DNA of 64,000 bases from Dallia pectoralis (taxonomy: Eukaryota > Chordata > Actinopteri > Esociformes > Umbridae), in assembly GCA_029465975.1 (NCBI GenBank), contig CM055744.1:10015596-10079595 (forward strand), read 5' to 3'. The notes beneath the pieces were generated by a model. The model saw only the letters and a program-made list of their open reading frames with translations, did no database searches and was not told where the DNA came from. Made by a program: the position numbers and the translations under genes. Below are positions 36,872 through 48,849 of the stretch, piece by piece (position 1 is the first letter of the stretch; every line of letters starts with the position of its first letter).

Positions 36872-39800
36872 CTAGTTGGCAGCCCACGCCTCCAGATCTT
36901 TCATATCATCTTCGTCTTCCTCTTGCTTCTTGTGTACTGTTAGAATGAAACACATTGAAACAAATGTAAAGATATTGTAGAATAATATGCAAAAATGTCT
37001 CTGATGTTTATAACACTGAGTAGCACTGTATTGTTAATGCTTTTCCTTAAACAAAAACACTGCCTGGATTTAGTTAAGCTAACGTATCCCTAGGTGCATA
37101 TCTGCATTTATGTGCACAGACAGAATGTTATATATACACAATGTCAACGTAACTACAGGCAGTGGTATTTGGAGATGTGACTAGGTTTAAAACTGGTTAA
37201 GCTTTAGTGGCTAAGCCAAAACAACCATTACCTGCTGGTCTTGCAGGTAAGGAGGTAGATGGTACACTTGGCAGCGGTACATTCTCTGAGCCCGCAATTT
37301 CCAGCAGGTTTTTGTCTAGTTCCTCTTGTTCCAGTTCTTCCAATTCTGCCAAGAGATCATCCTAGATGAAGAAGGGAAAAAAATAGGAATAACACACAAG
37401 CATATATGAAGCACAGATTTGAACAGTAGACAACATAAAATTCCATAAAGTCATGGTGTTACCATGTAAGGATCGTGAGTTGTATTATTCTTGCTATATA
37501 TAAGTGCATACTGTTTACGGGTTGGGCGGGGTAAACTGCTCAGCTCAAATGAATGAGGAAAAATAAAAACAGAAAAGACATTATCTAATGGCTCACAGAC
37601 AAACTCTTCAATTTCAACTACAAAAATACTGTTGCAGAATTTAACTCCTGGGCCTTTTCACACTAATATCAAGATAATCACAAAGAGTGCTGCTAGCTAG
37701 CTCCTGCACAAACATACAGACTATAATATAAGTTGCCATACAAGCACTATCACTGCATACCACACATACAGACTATAATATAAGTTGCCATACAAGCACT
37801 ATCACAGCATACCACACATACAGACTATAATACAAGTTGCAATACAAGCACTATCACAGGTGACATTGCTTCACAATCGCTTATGCTTTCTATATTGGTG
37901 TTAAACTGTAATGATAATATGTTCCCTTAACCGTATAAACCATGTAATTTATCACAAAAAAATTCAAGAGGTCTTGTCAAGCAGTTGTCTGTACTAAAAC
38001 CTGATACTAATTTGTTTGCTGATGGATACAACTGATGTTTCACTTTAAGGCAACAGGTCTCTGTGTTTGTCTTGCTTGATTTCAATAGAGCCACAGCTGA
38101 CTACTAGTGACACGGATTATTATATCATAATGAATAATAGTGTATCTGTATTAGTATGATAATTCGTTTCAAACTGGGTGCATTGGTGCACGGTCGAGGA
38201 ACAAAGCGAATAATAAGAATTTAAGATAAACAATCTATTTTACTAGTTAGGGATTCTGCAAGTATAGGCTGCTGTTATTGTTATTGTTGGTCATTATTAT
38301 TTTTCTTATTACCATCTTCCTTCTCTGTCAGTTTTGGGTTAAAAAAGGAAATTCTCGTGAAAAAATAATGCCCATGTGTCCATAATTTTCAGGGTAGTAC
38401 ATGTCCAATGAACACAACTCTTGTTGCAATGCCTTGCATATTGGCCTCATGGTGGCACTGTTACATGCCACCAAAATTTGTCCAAAGTCCAGACAGACAT
38501 GTCTACAGGGCTGCAGCTTGGACAAAAGATTTGGGGGAAGGAAGACAGACCAGGATTTAACTGTGAAATGTACTGTATGAACTGAAGTTGACACTAATCA
38601 TATCTTGTTGTTCATGCTTAGCTACAGTTCACCCTTACATGATATTTTGCAAAGGAAATTTAAGACTGAACCTGGGACCTAGCCAGGGTATGAAATAAAC
38701 ACCCGCTTCCCGCCAAATGCAGGTCATTTATATGCTTAGGCCCATAGATTTGTCAAAAGTACCAAGCACTGTGGCGGACATCAGCCAAAAATACTGTTCG
38801 GAAAATATCTGTTAGAACAGGTTATTAAACAAAACAACAACAATGAATCCAGATTTGCCCCGACTCTCTGAGGTTGGATAATCAACCACTTATATCGCAA
38901 TCTTAAGCTTACCTCATCAAATTCCTCTCCGAACCCTACTGGTTTAGAAATAGCATCAGAAATTTCTTGAGCTAACTCCTGCTGTTCTGTGATGTCCTGC
39001 ATTAAATCATCCACTTTGTCTATGTCCCTGTGGAAGAAAGACAACACAATTTCATTAGCAAGCAATTACTAAATTGCAAACCATACGTGGTCATTACAAA
39101 ACATTTACCATGAAAACATTTGAATAAAAATGCATACAAACTTGGATGTACAGTTTGTGCATGTTTATATATTTTATGTAAACAGTTTGAAAACACAAGT
39201 TGCGTTGGTCCTTACATGTTTTCATGGGCCGCCTTCATGGCCTTGGCGGCGAAGCCCATGTTCTTCAGCACTTCAGTGTTTGTGTTGGCGTTCTCTAGTG
39301 CCTCCCTCTGGAACTCGATGGTGGACAGTGTGCCATCAATCTGGCCCAGCTGCTTCTCATAACGCTTCTTCCGTTTCAAGGCCTGCAGAGCAGCTGGAGA
39401 TGAGAGGAAGGACAGGGGACTACGGTGAGTGTGGAGCGGGACTACTTAGGGCTTGCCGTTAGCCAGTTCACTGGGAGAATGCGAACAGGCCCACACACAT
39501 ACAATAAAAGGCAACTTGAAGCTAACAAGATGAACTCTATTAAGACGGGCTGTGAAGACTTGTCACCTGTGGGTTTCTGCATGATGGCATCTTATCGGGG
39601 ACCTTAAAACTAAATTCAGTTTGAGTCAAGATGTCCGACTTCATCACAAACCAGTTCAATGGAGTTTACGTCTGGAGACTGGCCATTCCATAATTTCAAA
39701 TCTACCGTCATGTTCTTTTCTTCCAAAGTAGTTCTGCCAAAGCCTGGAGGTATGTTTTAAACCAACATCTTGCTAAAGGCTGAACCCATGATAAACATGG

Positions 39801-41124
39801 GGTACACCAGAGGGTATTGCAGGGCACTGATTCTGAATGCGGTGGTAGCTGTTTTGGTTCAGGAGGCCACACACTTTGCAGACTACAGTCTACTGGCAGT
39901 GCTTCATCCCCCAGACAATCCTATTTACCTTATTTTGCTGTTTTTTGTGTGCCAGTCTTCATCTTGAAGTCTACATGATGTAGAGGAAAGGTTGAAATAC
40001 TGTCTGCCCAACATGTTGTGGAGAAAGGGTTGAAATACTGTCGGCCCTACATGTCCTACACATTTTCAATCACTTAAAATGCACGTTTTTGTTGTTAGCT
40101 ATTACATGTTGCCATTATGCTTTAACAAAAGCAACATTGCTGACATTCTTATACAATTAGATTGCTGAAACTGCAACTTGACAATCCAGTTGTAGCTTGG
40201 CCTATTGTTGGTGGGTGGGTAAAAATTGACTGCACTACAGGAATAAAGCCCATTTCAGAGGCTTAAATGTCAGTCGGTGTCTAGTTTCCTTGCTGACTGG
40301 GCTAAAAATGGATAAGTCCTTTGCAATCAAATTAAAATTATGCTACAGAATATAACTTCCGATGGAAATACATGTTTTTTTTGTCAAATTGCCTCTGAAG
40401 ACATAAAGTAATGACTAACATCGATAAATGATTCTGCACAGCCTTTTTAATAAAACCTCTTTGTAGCCTACATCTGCCAGTAGTTCTAATGTGGGCCAAA
40501 CAGTACCAGTAGATGCAAGTTTTAGAAAACGCCTACTTGGAAGTGGGCGTGGGCAATAACTCAATTCGCTCTGTAGTAATTCTAAACAATGCAGTATATT
40601 TGTACTAATATATGTGTAAAATCTACAACACTTTGTCCACATTGTTTGTGTGATTGTGTTTTCGGTAATCGAACTGTAACTGTATTGCTACCGTTACGTT
40701 TCGTCGATAAGAAAATCGTCGTAACGTCGGCAACCTTAATTGACGCCCAGATGTCTCACATTTTACATCCGGGAGTGGGGAATCTAACACCCTACCTGTA
40801 CCTGTGTAACTAGCATTAGCTTAAAGCTACATTCGGTAGCTATCAACTTCCTTCTTCCTGTGTCTGTCAAGTTTGCTGGCTAACAAGTTAGCTTCTCGGC
40901 TACCTAGTCGACGAAGACCACATCTCGACATAGGTCTTACCTCGTTTGTTTTTGGTGCCATTCTTCTTCGCAGTGAGCAACTCCAGTTCAATCTTTTTCT
41001 CCAGGAAATCTTGTTTCTTCGTCAACATTTCCTCGGTCTCTCGAAGTCGCTGGATCGCATCCTGAGGGGTAGCTATTTTCCCACCTTTACCTCCAGAGCC
41101 AAATAACTTCCCGAACAAAGACAT
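36872..41124 (-). CDS. chmp4b: ESCRT-III subunit CHMP4B (five coding exons, 223 aa)
   Basis: Cytosolic filament-forming ESCRT-III core subunit that drives membrane scission in endosomal sorting, cytokinesis and membrane repair. Exons in transcript order: 40941-41124, 39216-39393, 38913-39027, 37232-37361, 36872-36936; 672 nt in phase. The N-terminal amphipathic anchor reads MSLFGKLFGSGGKGG. Then come the basic core helices (AALQALKRKKRYEKQLGQID) and the regulatory acidic segment EEFDEDDLLAELEELEQEEL. A Pro-rich MIM-type stretch with LPSVPS precedes the C-terminal ALIX-binding helix MKDLEAWAAN. Length matches human CHMP4B (224). An in-frame ATG seven codons upstream (41145) is less likely because all family members begin at MS(V/L)FGKLFG. 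CHMP4A/C are excluded mainly by the close overall match and synteny. Confidence 0.96.
37712..37862. repeat. About 52-bp tandem repeat in chmp4b intron 3
   Basis: Three units containing ACATACAGACTATAATATAA then GTTGCCATACAAGCACTATC, with few substitutions (for example TACAAGTTGCAATACAAGC in the last unit). Confidence 0.88.
39620..39970. mobile_element. Degenerate Tc1-like fragment in chmp4b intron 1
   Basis: CAATGGAGTTTACGTCTGGA then GACTGGCCATTCCA, TTGCTAAAGGCTGAACCCAT and ACTGGCAGTGCTTCATCCCC resemble the transposase body of Tc1-like fish elements read on the minus strand. No intact frame. The short direct duplication TTGAAATACTGTC at about 39989 and 40030 follows. Confidence 0.45.
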
Positions 41125-41284
41125 GTTTGCGCTAAATAATAACAATGATTGATACTCGATATCTACAAATGCTAACTTAATAAAGAGAATTCAAAAATAA
41201 TAACAGCTAGCTAGTGGGATATGTACTGTCACTAGTCCAGCCGAGCTGCTGTTGTTTTTATTTCTGTTTCCTATCTCTAGTCAG

Positions 41285-41340
41285 GCCCCGTGACGTCATC
41301 GCGTCACAAGGGCGTGAGTCACGCAATGACGCAATGAAAC
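41285..41340 (-). promoter_or_regulatory. chmp4b: Putative chmp4b promoter with CRE/AP-1/CARE cluster
   Basis: Four bZIP-type sites within 50 bp, about 165-215 bp upstream of the ATG. These are TGACGTCA (41291-41298, full CRE), GCGTCA (41301-41306), TGAGTCA (41315-41321, AP-1 type) and TGACGCAAT (41328-41336, C/EBP-ATF composite). The stretch is GC-rich compared with its surroundings, as expected of a vertebrate promoter. Confidence 0.6.
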
Positions 41341-44300
41341 GTATAGGAGCGTCTAAACGTAACGTTGTTATCATATCTATAAAGCGTAGATGGGATTATA
41401 GATCTATTTCAAGTACCTATGGGTCCGCCATATTACCTGGGGCATGTTGTGAAAAAACAAGCTACTTATAACATTAGTAATGTGCATAACAGTGCGTAGC
41501 CTACTGAAAACTCATACAAGCAAAACCGATCCAAACTTAGCCTAGTGGATGGTCAGAAACAATATCTGATGTTTAATATTCATATAGACCTATTTTCACC
41601 AAGTCGGGAGTGTGGCAGGACATTTTTTCATAGACAGTAGGAAAAGAGACAGAAATAGATCTTTCCATATTTCAGCACGTCACCTGTCAGGGGAAATCCT
41701 GCATATTGGTGATACCTGCATAGTGGTTGATGTCAGTAATATACAGACAGAAGATACCTAGGTGAAGGTAATACGTAATTGTAGGTGTTGTAGTTGGTGT
41801 AAATATGTCACCTAATAAAAAACGTATGCATTTTCTAATACAAAAATGGCATGTGTTTGATTACAGAAAGCATGTATTTTTGTATTAATATCACACTTAG
41901 TGTGAAACAAGATACTATATGTACGGTGTAAAGGTCTAAAAAAGTTTATTGCCAAAAATATCCATAATGAATAAAAATAATAATAATACAAAACTTTTAA
42001 TTATTTGCTTGCATAATGATATTTTCCAGTATTTGGTAGAGGCACCTTTGGCAGCAAATACAGGAAATCTGTACCCAGGAATTTTTTCCTGTTCTTCTGA
42101 GCAAAATTGTTCAAGTTCAGCAAAGTTGGGTGGGGATCTTTGGTAAACTTCAATTTATAACACTTTCTATTAATTCTAAATGGTGCTGAGGTCTGGGCTT
42201 TGTTCGGGACACTCGTTAAACACTTGTCGCTCCAGTTTTGTCATGGTTGTGTGATTTAGATTGTTGTTGTGCTAGCACCCCCCCACCCCTGTCTGTGTTC
42301 CTGTGTACACTGAATGTTTTCTTCAAGGACTTCTCTGTATTTTTCTCTATTCCTCGTTTCCTCAACCCTGACCCGTCACGAGTTCCGGCTGCTAAAAGCA
42401 TCCCCAAAGCATGATGCTGCCACCAACATGCATCGCGGTGTTGTTGGTGGTCTCAGGATGATACACAGTGTGTATGGTCTATGTTACGCCCTCTAGCAGA
42501 GTTGTTTTGCCTTAATGAGAAGCAGTAGGAGTAGAGGGAGGGAGTAGTAATCATGTACGAATTAATGTAAACCCTTCTACATTTTCACAGAGTGTGTCTA
42601 TGATTGACAAATCATTTTTTCCAAAATATGTTTTGAGGAAATATAGTTTGTTTTTTCATTTACATGGTAGAAAGAGGTTGTTTTAAAATTTGAAAGAATA
42701 CTCCAATTTGTGAGAGTATTATACACATTTTCTGAGAGGAACAAGCTGAACAGAACATAATTGATTTAATTGAATTCCTTATTCTTCGGTTTATCCACTA
42801 GATGGAGACATAAGCCATATTTCCATTCCTTATTTATTCCAACTTCAACTGATAAAAGCATTTCAGATAAAAATACATATATGTGTATAAAACATCTATA
42901 AGTAGATTTTCAAATGAAGGTGCATTTATCATGAACAGTATGAAAAAGATTACATGAGCCGTCAAAGTGTATCCTATAATCACCTTTACTTGCTTGATAT
43001 TTGGACAGACCTATTTTATCCCATGCTGCAGCATTGCTTGTGCACCAGAGCTAACGGTTTAACCACTCACCACCGCCGATTGTAGCTGGCACTCGTTGGA
43101 AATGAATTGTAGCTTGTCTTGTTGTAGCTGTAGGTTGTCAGCGGTGTGCACCTTAACCCCTCTCAAGTACATACACTGTTGCATCATGGGGTTGAATCCG
43201 ACCCTTTGCTATTCTTAAGGCAACAATATTATTTCTATATTTTCCATCTAATAAATGATAATCATGCCTAATTTATTTTTTCTATACTTCTGCAATGAGA
43301 GGCAATTATATTCACGAACTGCCCTATTTTTTTCCTTCTCCCTTATCACAATCTTCACACTTCAGAAACAGACACTGCCAGTGCTGTGTAGAGTCTAGAA
43401 AAGGGAAATGTGCACAGTAGCCTCCAGGGAGAAATTCTTCTCATTCTTCTCTCTCCTCATATGGCAAATGGCATAAGGAGGGTTCAGGGTTGTCGGCAAA
43501 TCACACCTTTCACAGGAGGAAGGTGCGTCAATTTCTCCCAAGATTGCACATTCTATCATATTGAACTATTTCTTACTTATAGGAATCGGGTAAAAAATTG
43601 GGAACTACGTATGGACTAGGGTACTATATTGGAAGCAGAAAATGTATTTTTCTTGACAGGGCCTATTACCTGGGAGATGTCCATGCAAGGATATATTGGA
43701 CTATACTAAAGGTTTAAAAAAATCCTCAAATGTTGGTCCGACGTTTGATTCTTATAGTATCTACATACACTATGTTGCTGCATGTAGCTATAATAAATAT
43801 AATATAAATGTAATTTAATTAGTTTGCTGTTTAGTTTTTAAATAAACATACTATTGATACAGTCATGTGAAAAATAATCTGCACCTTGAGATTTTTCTTT
43901 TTTTAACTATATGGATATCTGTGTTGAACTCCAACCACATTAATTGACAAAGGCGCCCACGTTTTATGTTAGAAAACAACAAACAAGAACGAGGAACAAT
44001 ATCTGAAAAATGTGTTTACAAACGCAAAAGAGTTTGGTTTTGTCCCTCTACCAGGGAGAGGGCATCAATTATAGTTTGTGGAATAAAAGAAAACCAAAAA
44101 AGTTTTTACTTTCAACCAGAAACCTGTTGTATTCATTTTGATTATCATTTGTGAAAGACGTAGTCAGACACAGGAGTGTTAAAAATCTTGGTATAAAGAC
44201 CACTTAAATAACAAACAGCGACTAGAGACTAGGTAGCTAGTATCTTCAACTACAAACAACATGCAACAGTCCACAGACAAAGAATATCACACAACGACAA

Positions 44301-45207
44301 AGAGGCAAGTGGGGGGTTATACAAACATACTAATGAGGGGATGAGAACCAGTTGACAAGACAAATGGAATGATGGGTAATGGATCAGGGTGGCTAGTGTG
44401 CATAATAGTTTACTGTTCCGGTAAACTACCCTCTCAAAGGCTAAAAACGTTTATATCAAGCGTTATTTACATACATCGAATATTGATTTGCAGGTTAATA
44501 TGGAAATTCTGATATATTTTGAATTCATGTGTAAATGACATTAGATGTAAGATGGAAAAAATGAAAGTACAAGATATTGACATTATATTTTAAACCACTA
44601 CTACTGGGAAATGGTTACCATACACAAAATACAAGTTTTAAATCAAAATCTTCATTTGAATGTTGAACATTTGTAATGATTCCTAGCCACAGAGGACATC
44701 TAGTGGGCTAGCAGGGCATTGCAGTACCATATAGGCCCAGTCATATATATAAGTTAACTGTTGGATATTTTTTCTATGCCTCGATAATGTATGGAGTGTT
44801 GTAGTAGATCACTGTTTGATTATTATTAGTAATTCGCGGTTATGCACATTTTCATTCTTACAGTGTGTAGTTTATTTGTTTGTTTTACTTCAAATAAACC
44901 CTTTAAACGGATTATCACGCTCTGCATCTGGCTTTAATCCTGCACTACACCTAGTTCGTGTCAACATTTCAAACATACCATCTTAGTAATAATACATTTA
45001 TATTCACAGAGCTACAAATTCAAGTGCAAATTGTATTCTGCAATTATAAAAAGTGTTAAACAATACATATGAGCATATTTTTAGGATTACTGAATTTAAG
45101 TATTTTAAGTATTAAAGGAAAGTCACATGAAAAATGCTGTGCCATATTTTACTGTGTTAAAAATCCCATGAATTGAGAGGAGGGCATCACAACGGCAGAG
45201 GATTTGT
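41341..45207. other. Spacer between chmp4b promoter and cimip1 3' end
   Basis: No gene recognised. Contains the Tc1 relic at 42030-42500 (separate entry) and a Tc1-like terminus near 43860 (TACAGTCATGTGAAAAATAA). The region about 44160-44960 has an end (CCTGCACTACACCTAGTTCG) resembling text near 7360. Open frames are short and unsupported. Confidence 0.5.
42030..42500 (-). mobile_element. Degenerate Tc1-like transposon
   Basis: Plus-strand reading shows reversed Tc1 transposase text: TAGAGGCACCTTTGGCAGCA, then TGGTGCTGAGGTCTGGGCTT and CCAAAGCATGATGCTGCCAC. The latter is the reverse complement of the catalytic-core coding. No intact frame. Confidence 0.6.
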
Positions 45208-48200
45208 TCAGCTGCAGGCATCAAAAGCCCAGCCCATTTCCTTCAGAAAGCTCTTCCTCCCATACTGGACCTTACCATAGCAATCCAGCTGCAACCCAGG
45301 CACAGTAGAATGCCAGCCAATCAGACCCTGGGTGGTCTGTGGGACCGGAGGAGATGGCCCCACCTGCAACAGGGACAGTGTCACACACATTTCTATCTGC
45401 TCCCTAATTGGTCTATATTCCCCACCTACTATTTGTTTCACATACTGTTTTTATTTAACCCTCCCAATGTTGTCCAGTTCATGCTTATGGTCTCACATCA
45501 TAGCAGCAGCTCCGATAAGTTGTGTCTAATGTCCAAAGCACATTTGTCAAGACCGTTCTGTGAACTGTCACACCACTCACTCATCAAGGCAGTACAGTGC
45601 GAGCCAGTCTGTCTGACCAACAACCATTATTGAACTTGTAGGGGCTTGATTGACCATAACGAGTCACTGTGCAAGGTGAGCCTGTCTGACCAAGCCTGAA
45701 TGCTGCTGAGCAAATTCACACTGCTATCTGCAGGTTTAGGTCCCTCATTTCCAAATGACTACAATTACCTCGTGACTCTACAGACTCATTAAATGCATTT
45801 GCAGTTTTGTACGTGTTTTGGATTAAATTTTAGGCTGGGTGTTTGTAAAAGCAGTTTGTGACAACTGTCATTGTAAACGGGGCTTAATAAAATAAATTTG
45901 ATTGATTGATCTGCACCTTTTTCCCAGACTCACACATTAATAAAAACATTCTTACACACACTCGTTTATGTAGTTTGTTTGGGCTCACCTGGATGTATTT
46001 TTCCGGTAGGGTAGGAGGTCTAATTTTAAGATGAGGGGGCAGTTCTAATTTAACAGCATCCCTCAGCTTGTGGCTCGCCTCCTGTGTCTGTAAACAATGG
46101 AAAAACACATAGTATGTGATCTCAACTTATAGCTGCTGTTGTTGTTTTGATTTAAATAGTGACCTGTCATTCAGAATATATTTTTGTATACCCTATGAGC
46201 TTAAACATTATGACCACCTGCCTAATATGCTGTAAGTCCTCCACGTGCCAAAAAAACGCAACTGAGGCAACGCAACAGGCTGGTACCAAGACATTAACGG
46301 CAGATCCATGAAGGTGTCCTGTGGTATCTGGTACCAAAACATTAGCAGCAGATCAATGAAGGTGTCCTGTGGTATCTGCTACCAAGACATTGGCAGCAGA
46401 TCCATGAAGGTGTCCTGTGGTATCTTGTACCAAGACATTAGCAGCATTTCCTTTCAGTCCTGTAAGTTGCGAGGTGGAGCCTCCATGGTTTGGACTTGTT
46501 GGTTCAGCAAATCCCACAAATAGGATTGAGATCTGGGAAGTTTAGAGAATGGGGCAACACCTGGAACTCTTTATGATATTATTTTAATTAGTCCCGAACA
46601 ACGTGTGCTGTCTGGCAGCGACACATAATCCTGCTAGACGAGGACACTGCCATCAGGGAATACCAGTGCATAAACGGTGCACCTGGTCTGCAACCATTTT
46701 TAAGAAGGTTGCACATGTCAAATTGATGATCACAAGCATACCCGGACCCAGGGTTTCCTAGCAGAACAAAGCCCAGAACATCTCACTCCCTCCAACGGCT
46801 TGACTTCCCACAGTACATTATCGTGCTTTTTGTGACTTTTGCCACAGTCAACCTTCAGTTGGTCCGGACCGCCTTGCGCAACAATGCGCTTAGTGTGCTT
46901 CACACCCTGTCGCTGGTTTGTGCGTATGTACCTCCTCAGACCACTGTAGGTATTCACCACTGCTGACCCGGAGTACCCCAGACGCATTATTGTTTCAGAG
47001 ATGCTCAGTAGTCTTTAGACTGGCCATAACAATTTGACTCTTGTCAATGTCGCTCAGGTCTACTCCTGCACAATTCGTCTGCATCTAACACTTTGAGGTA
47101 AAAAGTTATTTGCTTCACCTGTGAGGTCATGTTTTATCTCAACAGTGTATACATATTCAGAATGATCATTCATCACTGGCTTACCTCCTTATAGGACTCG
47201 GCCAAAAATCCCCATTTATTCGGCCAGACTTTGGCAGACTCAAGCTCTTTTTTTACATGGATTTTCCTGGAAATGAATGAAAGACATTTAGAAAGCTTCT
47301 GATAAAGAAGCTAACAATTAAAAGGCTGCTAAATTAATATATAAGCAGCTCAGGGAACCATGTAAAAAGTCCAAGTTTATCCAAGTCCAAAATAAAGATT
47401 GTTTGAAATAAATATACAGAGTAGGAAAAACTCCAATTGTCTTTGACCAAAACTAATCTGTATTACAATGATTAAATTCATTTGAATGCTTTTCCCATGT
47501 TCTGGCATTATTTCTTTATATTTGAATATGATTAGAGTTCTACTACTAAAGTTATTATACTGTCAATACTACAACTATTACTACACCACCATCGTTGAAA
47601 AATAAATGCCAGTTTGTCAAATGGGTAGGGACATTATTGTAAATAAATCAAGATATCCCATAGCTTTTTGCGCCTACACTAAATCAACAGTAATCTGCTG
47701 TTTTGCTCCTCATCCACCATTAATGTCCAAACGTTGCAGAAACCCCAGGCACCAGAATGGACGTTCGCATTCATGAACACCCTGTATACATGTATACACC
47801 TGCACTCAACAGCCGATGATAACCATGTACCCAACACCCTGAAAAGCAAAGCAAGCTGAATCACATGGCATCTAACTGTAAGAGTTGAGGTACATCAAAG
47901 GCAGATTATCATTATGTGGCATAGTGCTTCCCCGCACATGTTCTCCTCAAATATCGCGATACATTCCATAAACGTTTTGCCTTTAGACAGCGCCAAGTTG
48001 ATATTTAATAAAAAGTTGCCGAATATTTTAAACAATTCCTGTCTATAAAAATAACACTTATCGCCTATCATTGTTCTGAGTCCATAGTAGATATTAGAAA
48101 ATGTAACTAATGCTTCATCTGTCACTAATTTGGTTATGATCACACACAACAAATGAGACGCGTTATTGGTTGGTTTTAAATAAGGAGGGTTAAATAAAAA

Positions 48201-48754
48201 CATCAAACATAACTTGCCATAATTATTTCGTGCACCTATAATTTCTCAATTTGATTAATTAATCCGATAAGTAACCATACATTTCTTTCAAAAGTATCTG
48301 TAATCAGATTCGAATATTTGAATTTCTACCGTAATGGATTAAAATTACTGTTTGTAATCTGTTATTCCTCAACTCTGACTACAAGTATTACTACATCACC
48401 ACTACTACTAGAGGGTACTAAAGTTACTGCCATACTACAACTGATACAACATCACCATGACTACTAGCCTGCTAATATTACTACTGCCTCTACTACAACT
48501 GATACAACATCACCATGACTACTAGCCTGCTAAGGTTATTAATACTGGCACTACTACAACTATAATTAGTTCATTACACTGCATTAGTACTAGCCGTTTG
48601 CTATCACCACTACAGTCCAACATACTATACTTATAAAACATTGCATTTTGTCTGTTGTGTCATATAAAATGTGAAATATGAGTATTTACCAGATTTCATC
48701 TTGATTCACAAAGCTGTATTCTTTATCCGGTCCAGGTGGTTTGGGGGTTGCCAT
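45208..48754 (-). CDS. cimip1: Ciliary microtubule inner protein 1, C20orf85 homologue (133 aa)
   Basis: Small protein of motile-cilium doublet microtubules. Exons in transcript order: 48690-48754, 47185-47266, 45989-46087, 45208-45363; 402 nt, all phases agree. Residues 1-23 read MATPKPPGPDKEYSFVNQDE-IWK, whose NQDEIWK matches GQDEIWK of human C20orf85. The next exon gives KVWPNKWGFLAESYKE (human QNWPQNWGFLTTPFEE). Then LPPHLKIRPPTLPEKYIQ. The most conserved block, GPSPPVPQTTQGLIGWHSTV, opens the last exon, with PGLQLD following. Length is close to human (137). No catalytic residues are expected. Promoter motifs for RFX and FOXJ1-type factors support a ciliary role. C2orf50-type paralogues share parts of the pattern but fit less well. 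Confidence 0.9.
45820..45910 (+). repeat. Dispersed retroelement 3' tail, copy 3
   Basis: TTTTAGGCTGGGTGTTTGTA, then GTTTGTGACAACTGTCATTG and AAATAAATTTGATTGATTG. Same family as 13140 and 13600. Lies in the last cimip1 intron. Confidence 0.65.
46190..47150 (-). mobile_element. Degenerate Tc1-like transposon filling cimip1 intron 2
   Basis: Left end AACATTATGACCACCTGCCT, body TGTAAGTTGCGAGGTGGAGC and ACATAATCCTGCTAGACGAG, right part TGTATA preceded by CACCTGTGAGGTCATG. This is the same Tc1 family as 17680-18660, again with its transposase on the minus strand. Many stops. It contains an internal tandem duplication at 46300-46447. Confidence 0.7.
46300..46447. repeat. About 48-bp tandem repeat inside the Tc1 relic
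   Basis: Roughly three units of TGAAGGTGTCCTGTGGTATC plus TACCAAGACATTAGCAGCAG. In the parent transposon this text occurs once, so the array arose after insertion. Confidence 0.85.
47881..48376. mobile_element. Probable hAT-like element in cimip1 intron 1
   Basis: Left AGAGTTGAGGTACATC and right end, reversed, AGAGTTGAGGAATAAC share AGAGTTGAGG. The right end belongs to the GTAATCTGTTACTCC..CAACTCTG type of hAT terminus. The minus ORF 47895-48206 (about 100 codons) may be a piece of its protein but shows no clear motif. Target duplication not clear. Confidence 0.45.
48425..48560. repeat. About 60-bp tandem repeat in cimip1 intron 1
   Basis: Two and a half copies of CTACAACTGATACAACATCA then CCATGACTACTAGCCTGCTA. 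Related CTACTA-rich text at 47535-47595 suggests an older, larger array. Confidence 0.8.
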
Positions 48755-48818
48755 TGATACCAGCAAGCCTGTTGGTGTCTGTGTGACTTTTTCCTTTCAG
48801 TTGATGTAGGCTATACTG

Positions 48819-48840
48819 TGTTTACCATCACCATAGCAAC
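48819..48840 (-). promoter_or_regulatory. cimip1: Forkhead site and RFX X-box upstream of cimip1
   Basis: TGTTTAC (48819-48825) is a core forkhead (FOXJ1-type) site. ATCACC-AT-AGCAAC (48827-48840) fits the RFX X-box GTNRCC-N(0-3)-RGYAAC with one mismatch. They lie 65-86 bp upstream of the ATG. RFX and FOXJ1 are the established regulators of motile-cilium genes, which fits the gene identity. Confidence 0.65.
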
Positions 48841-48849
48841 ATGGCGCAG

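Noticed and set aside
41124..41145. In-frame ATG seven codons upstream of the chmp4b start
   Set aside because: CHMP4 proteins start at MS(V/L)FGKLFG; the extra MLLFSAN would disturb the N-terminal membrane anchor.
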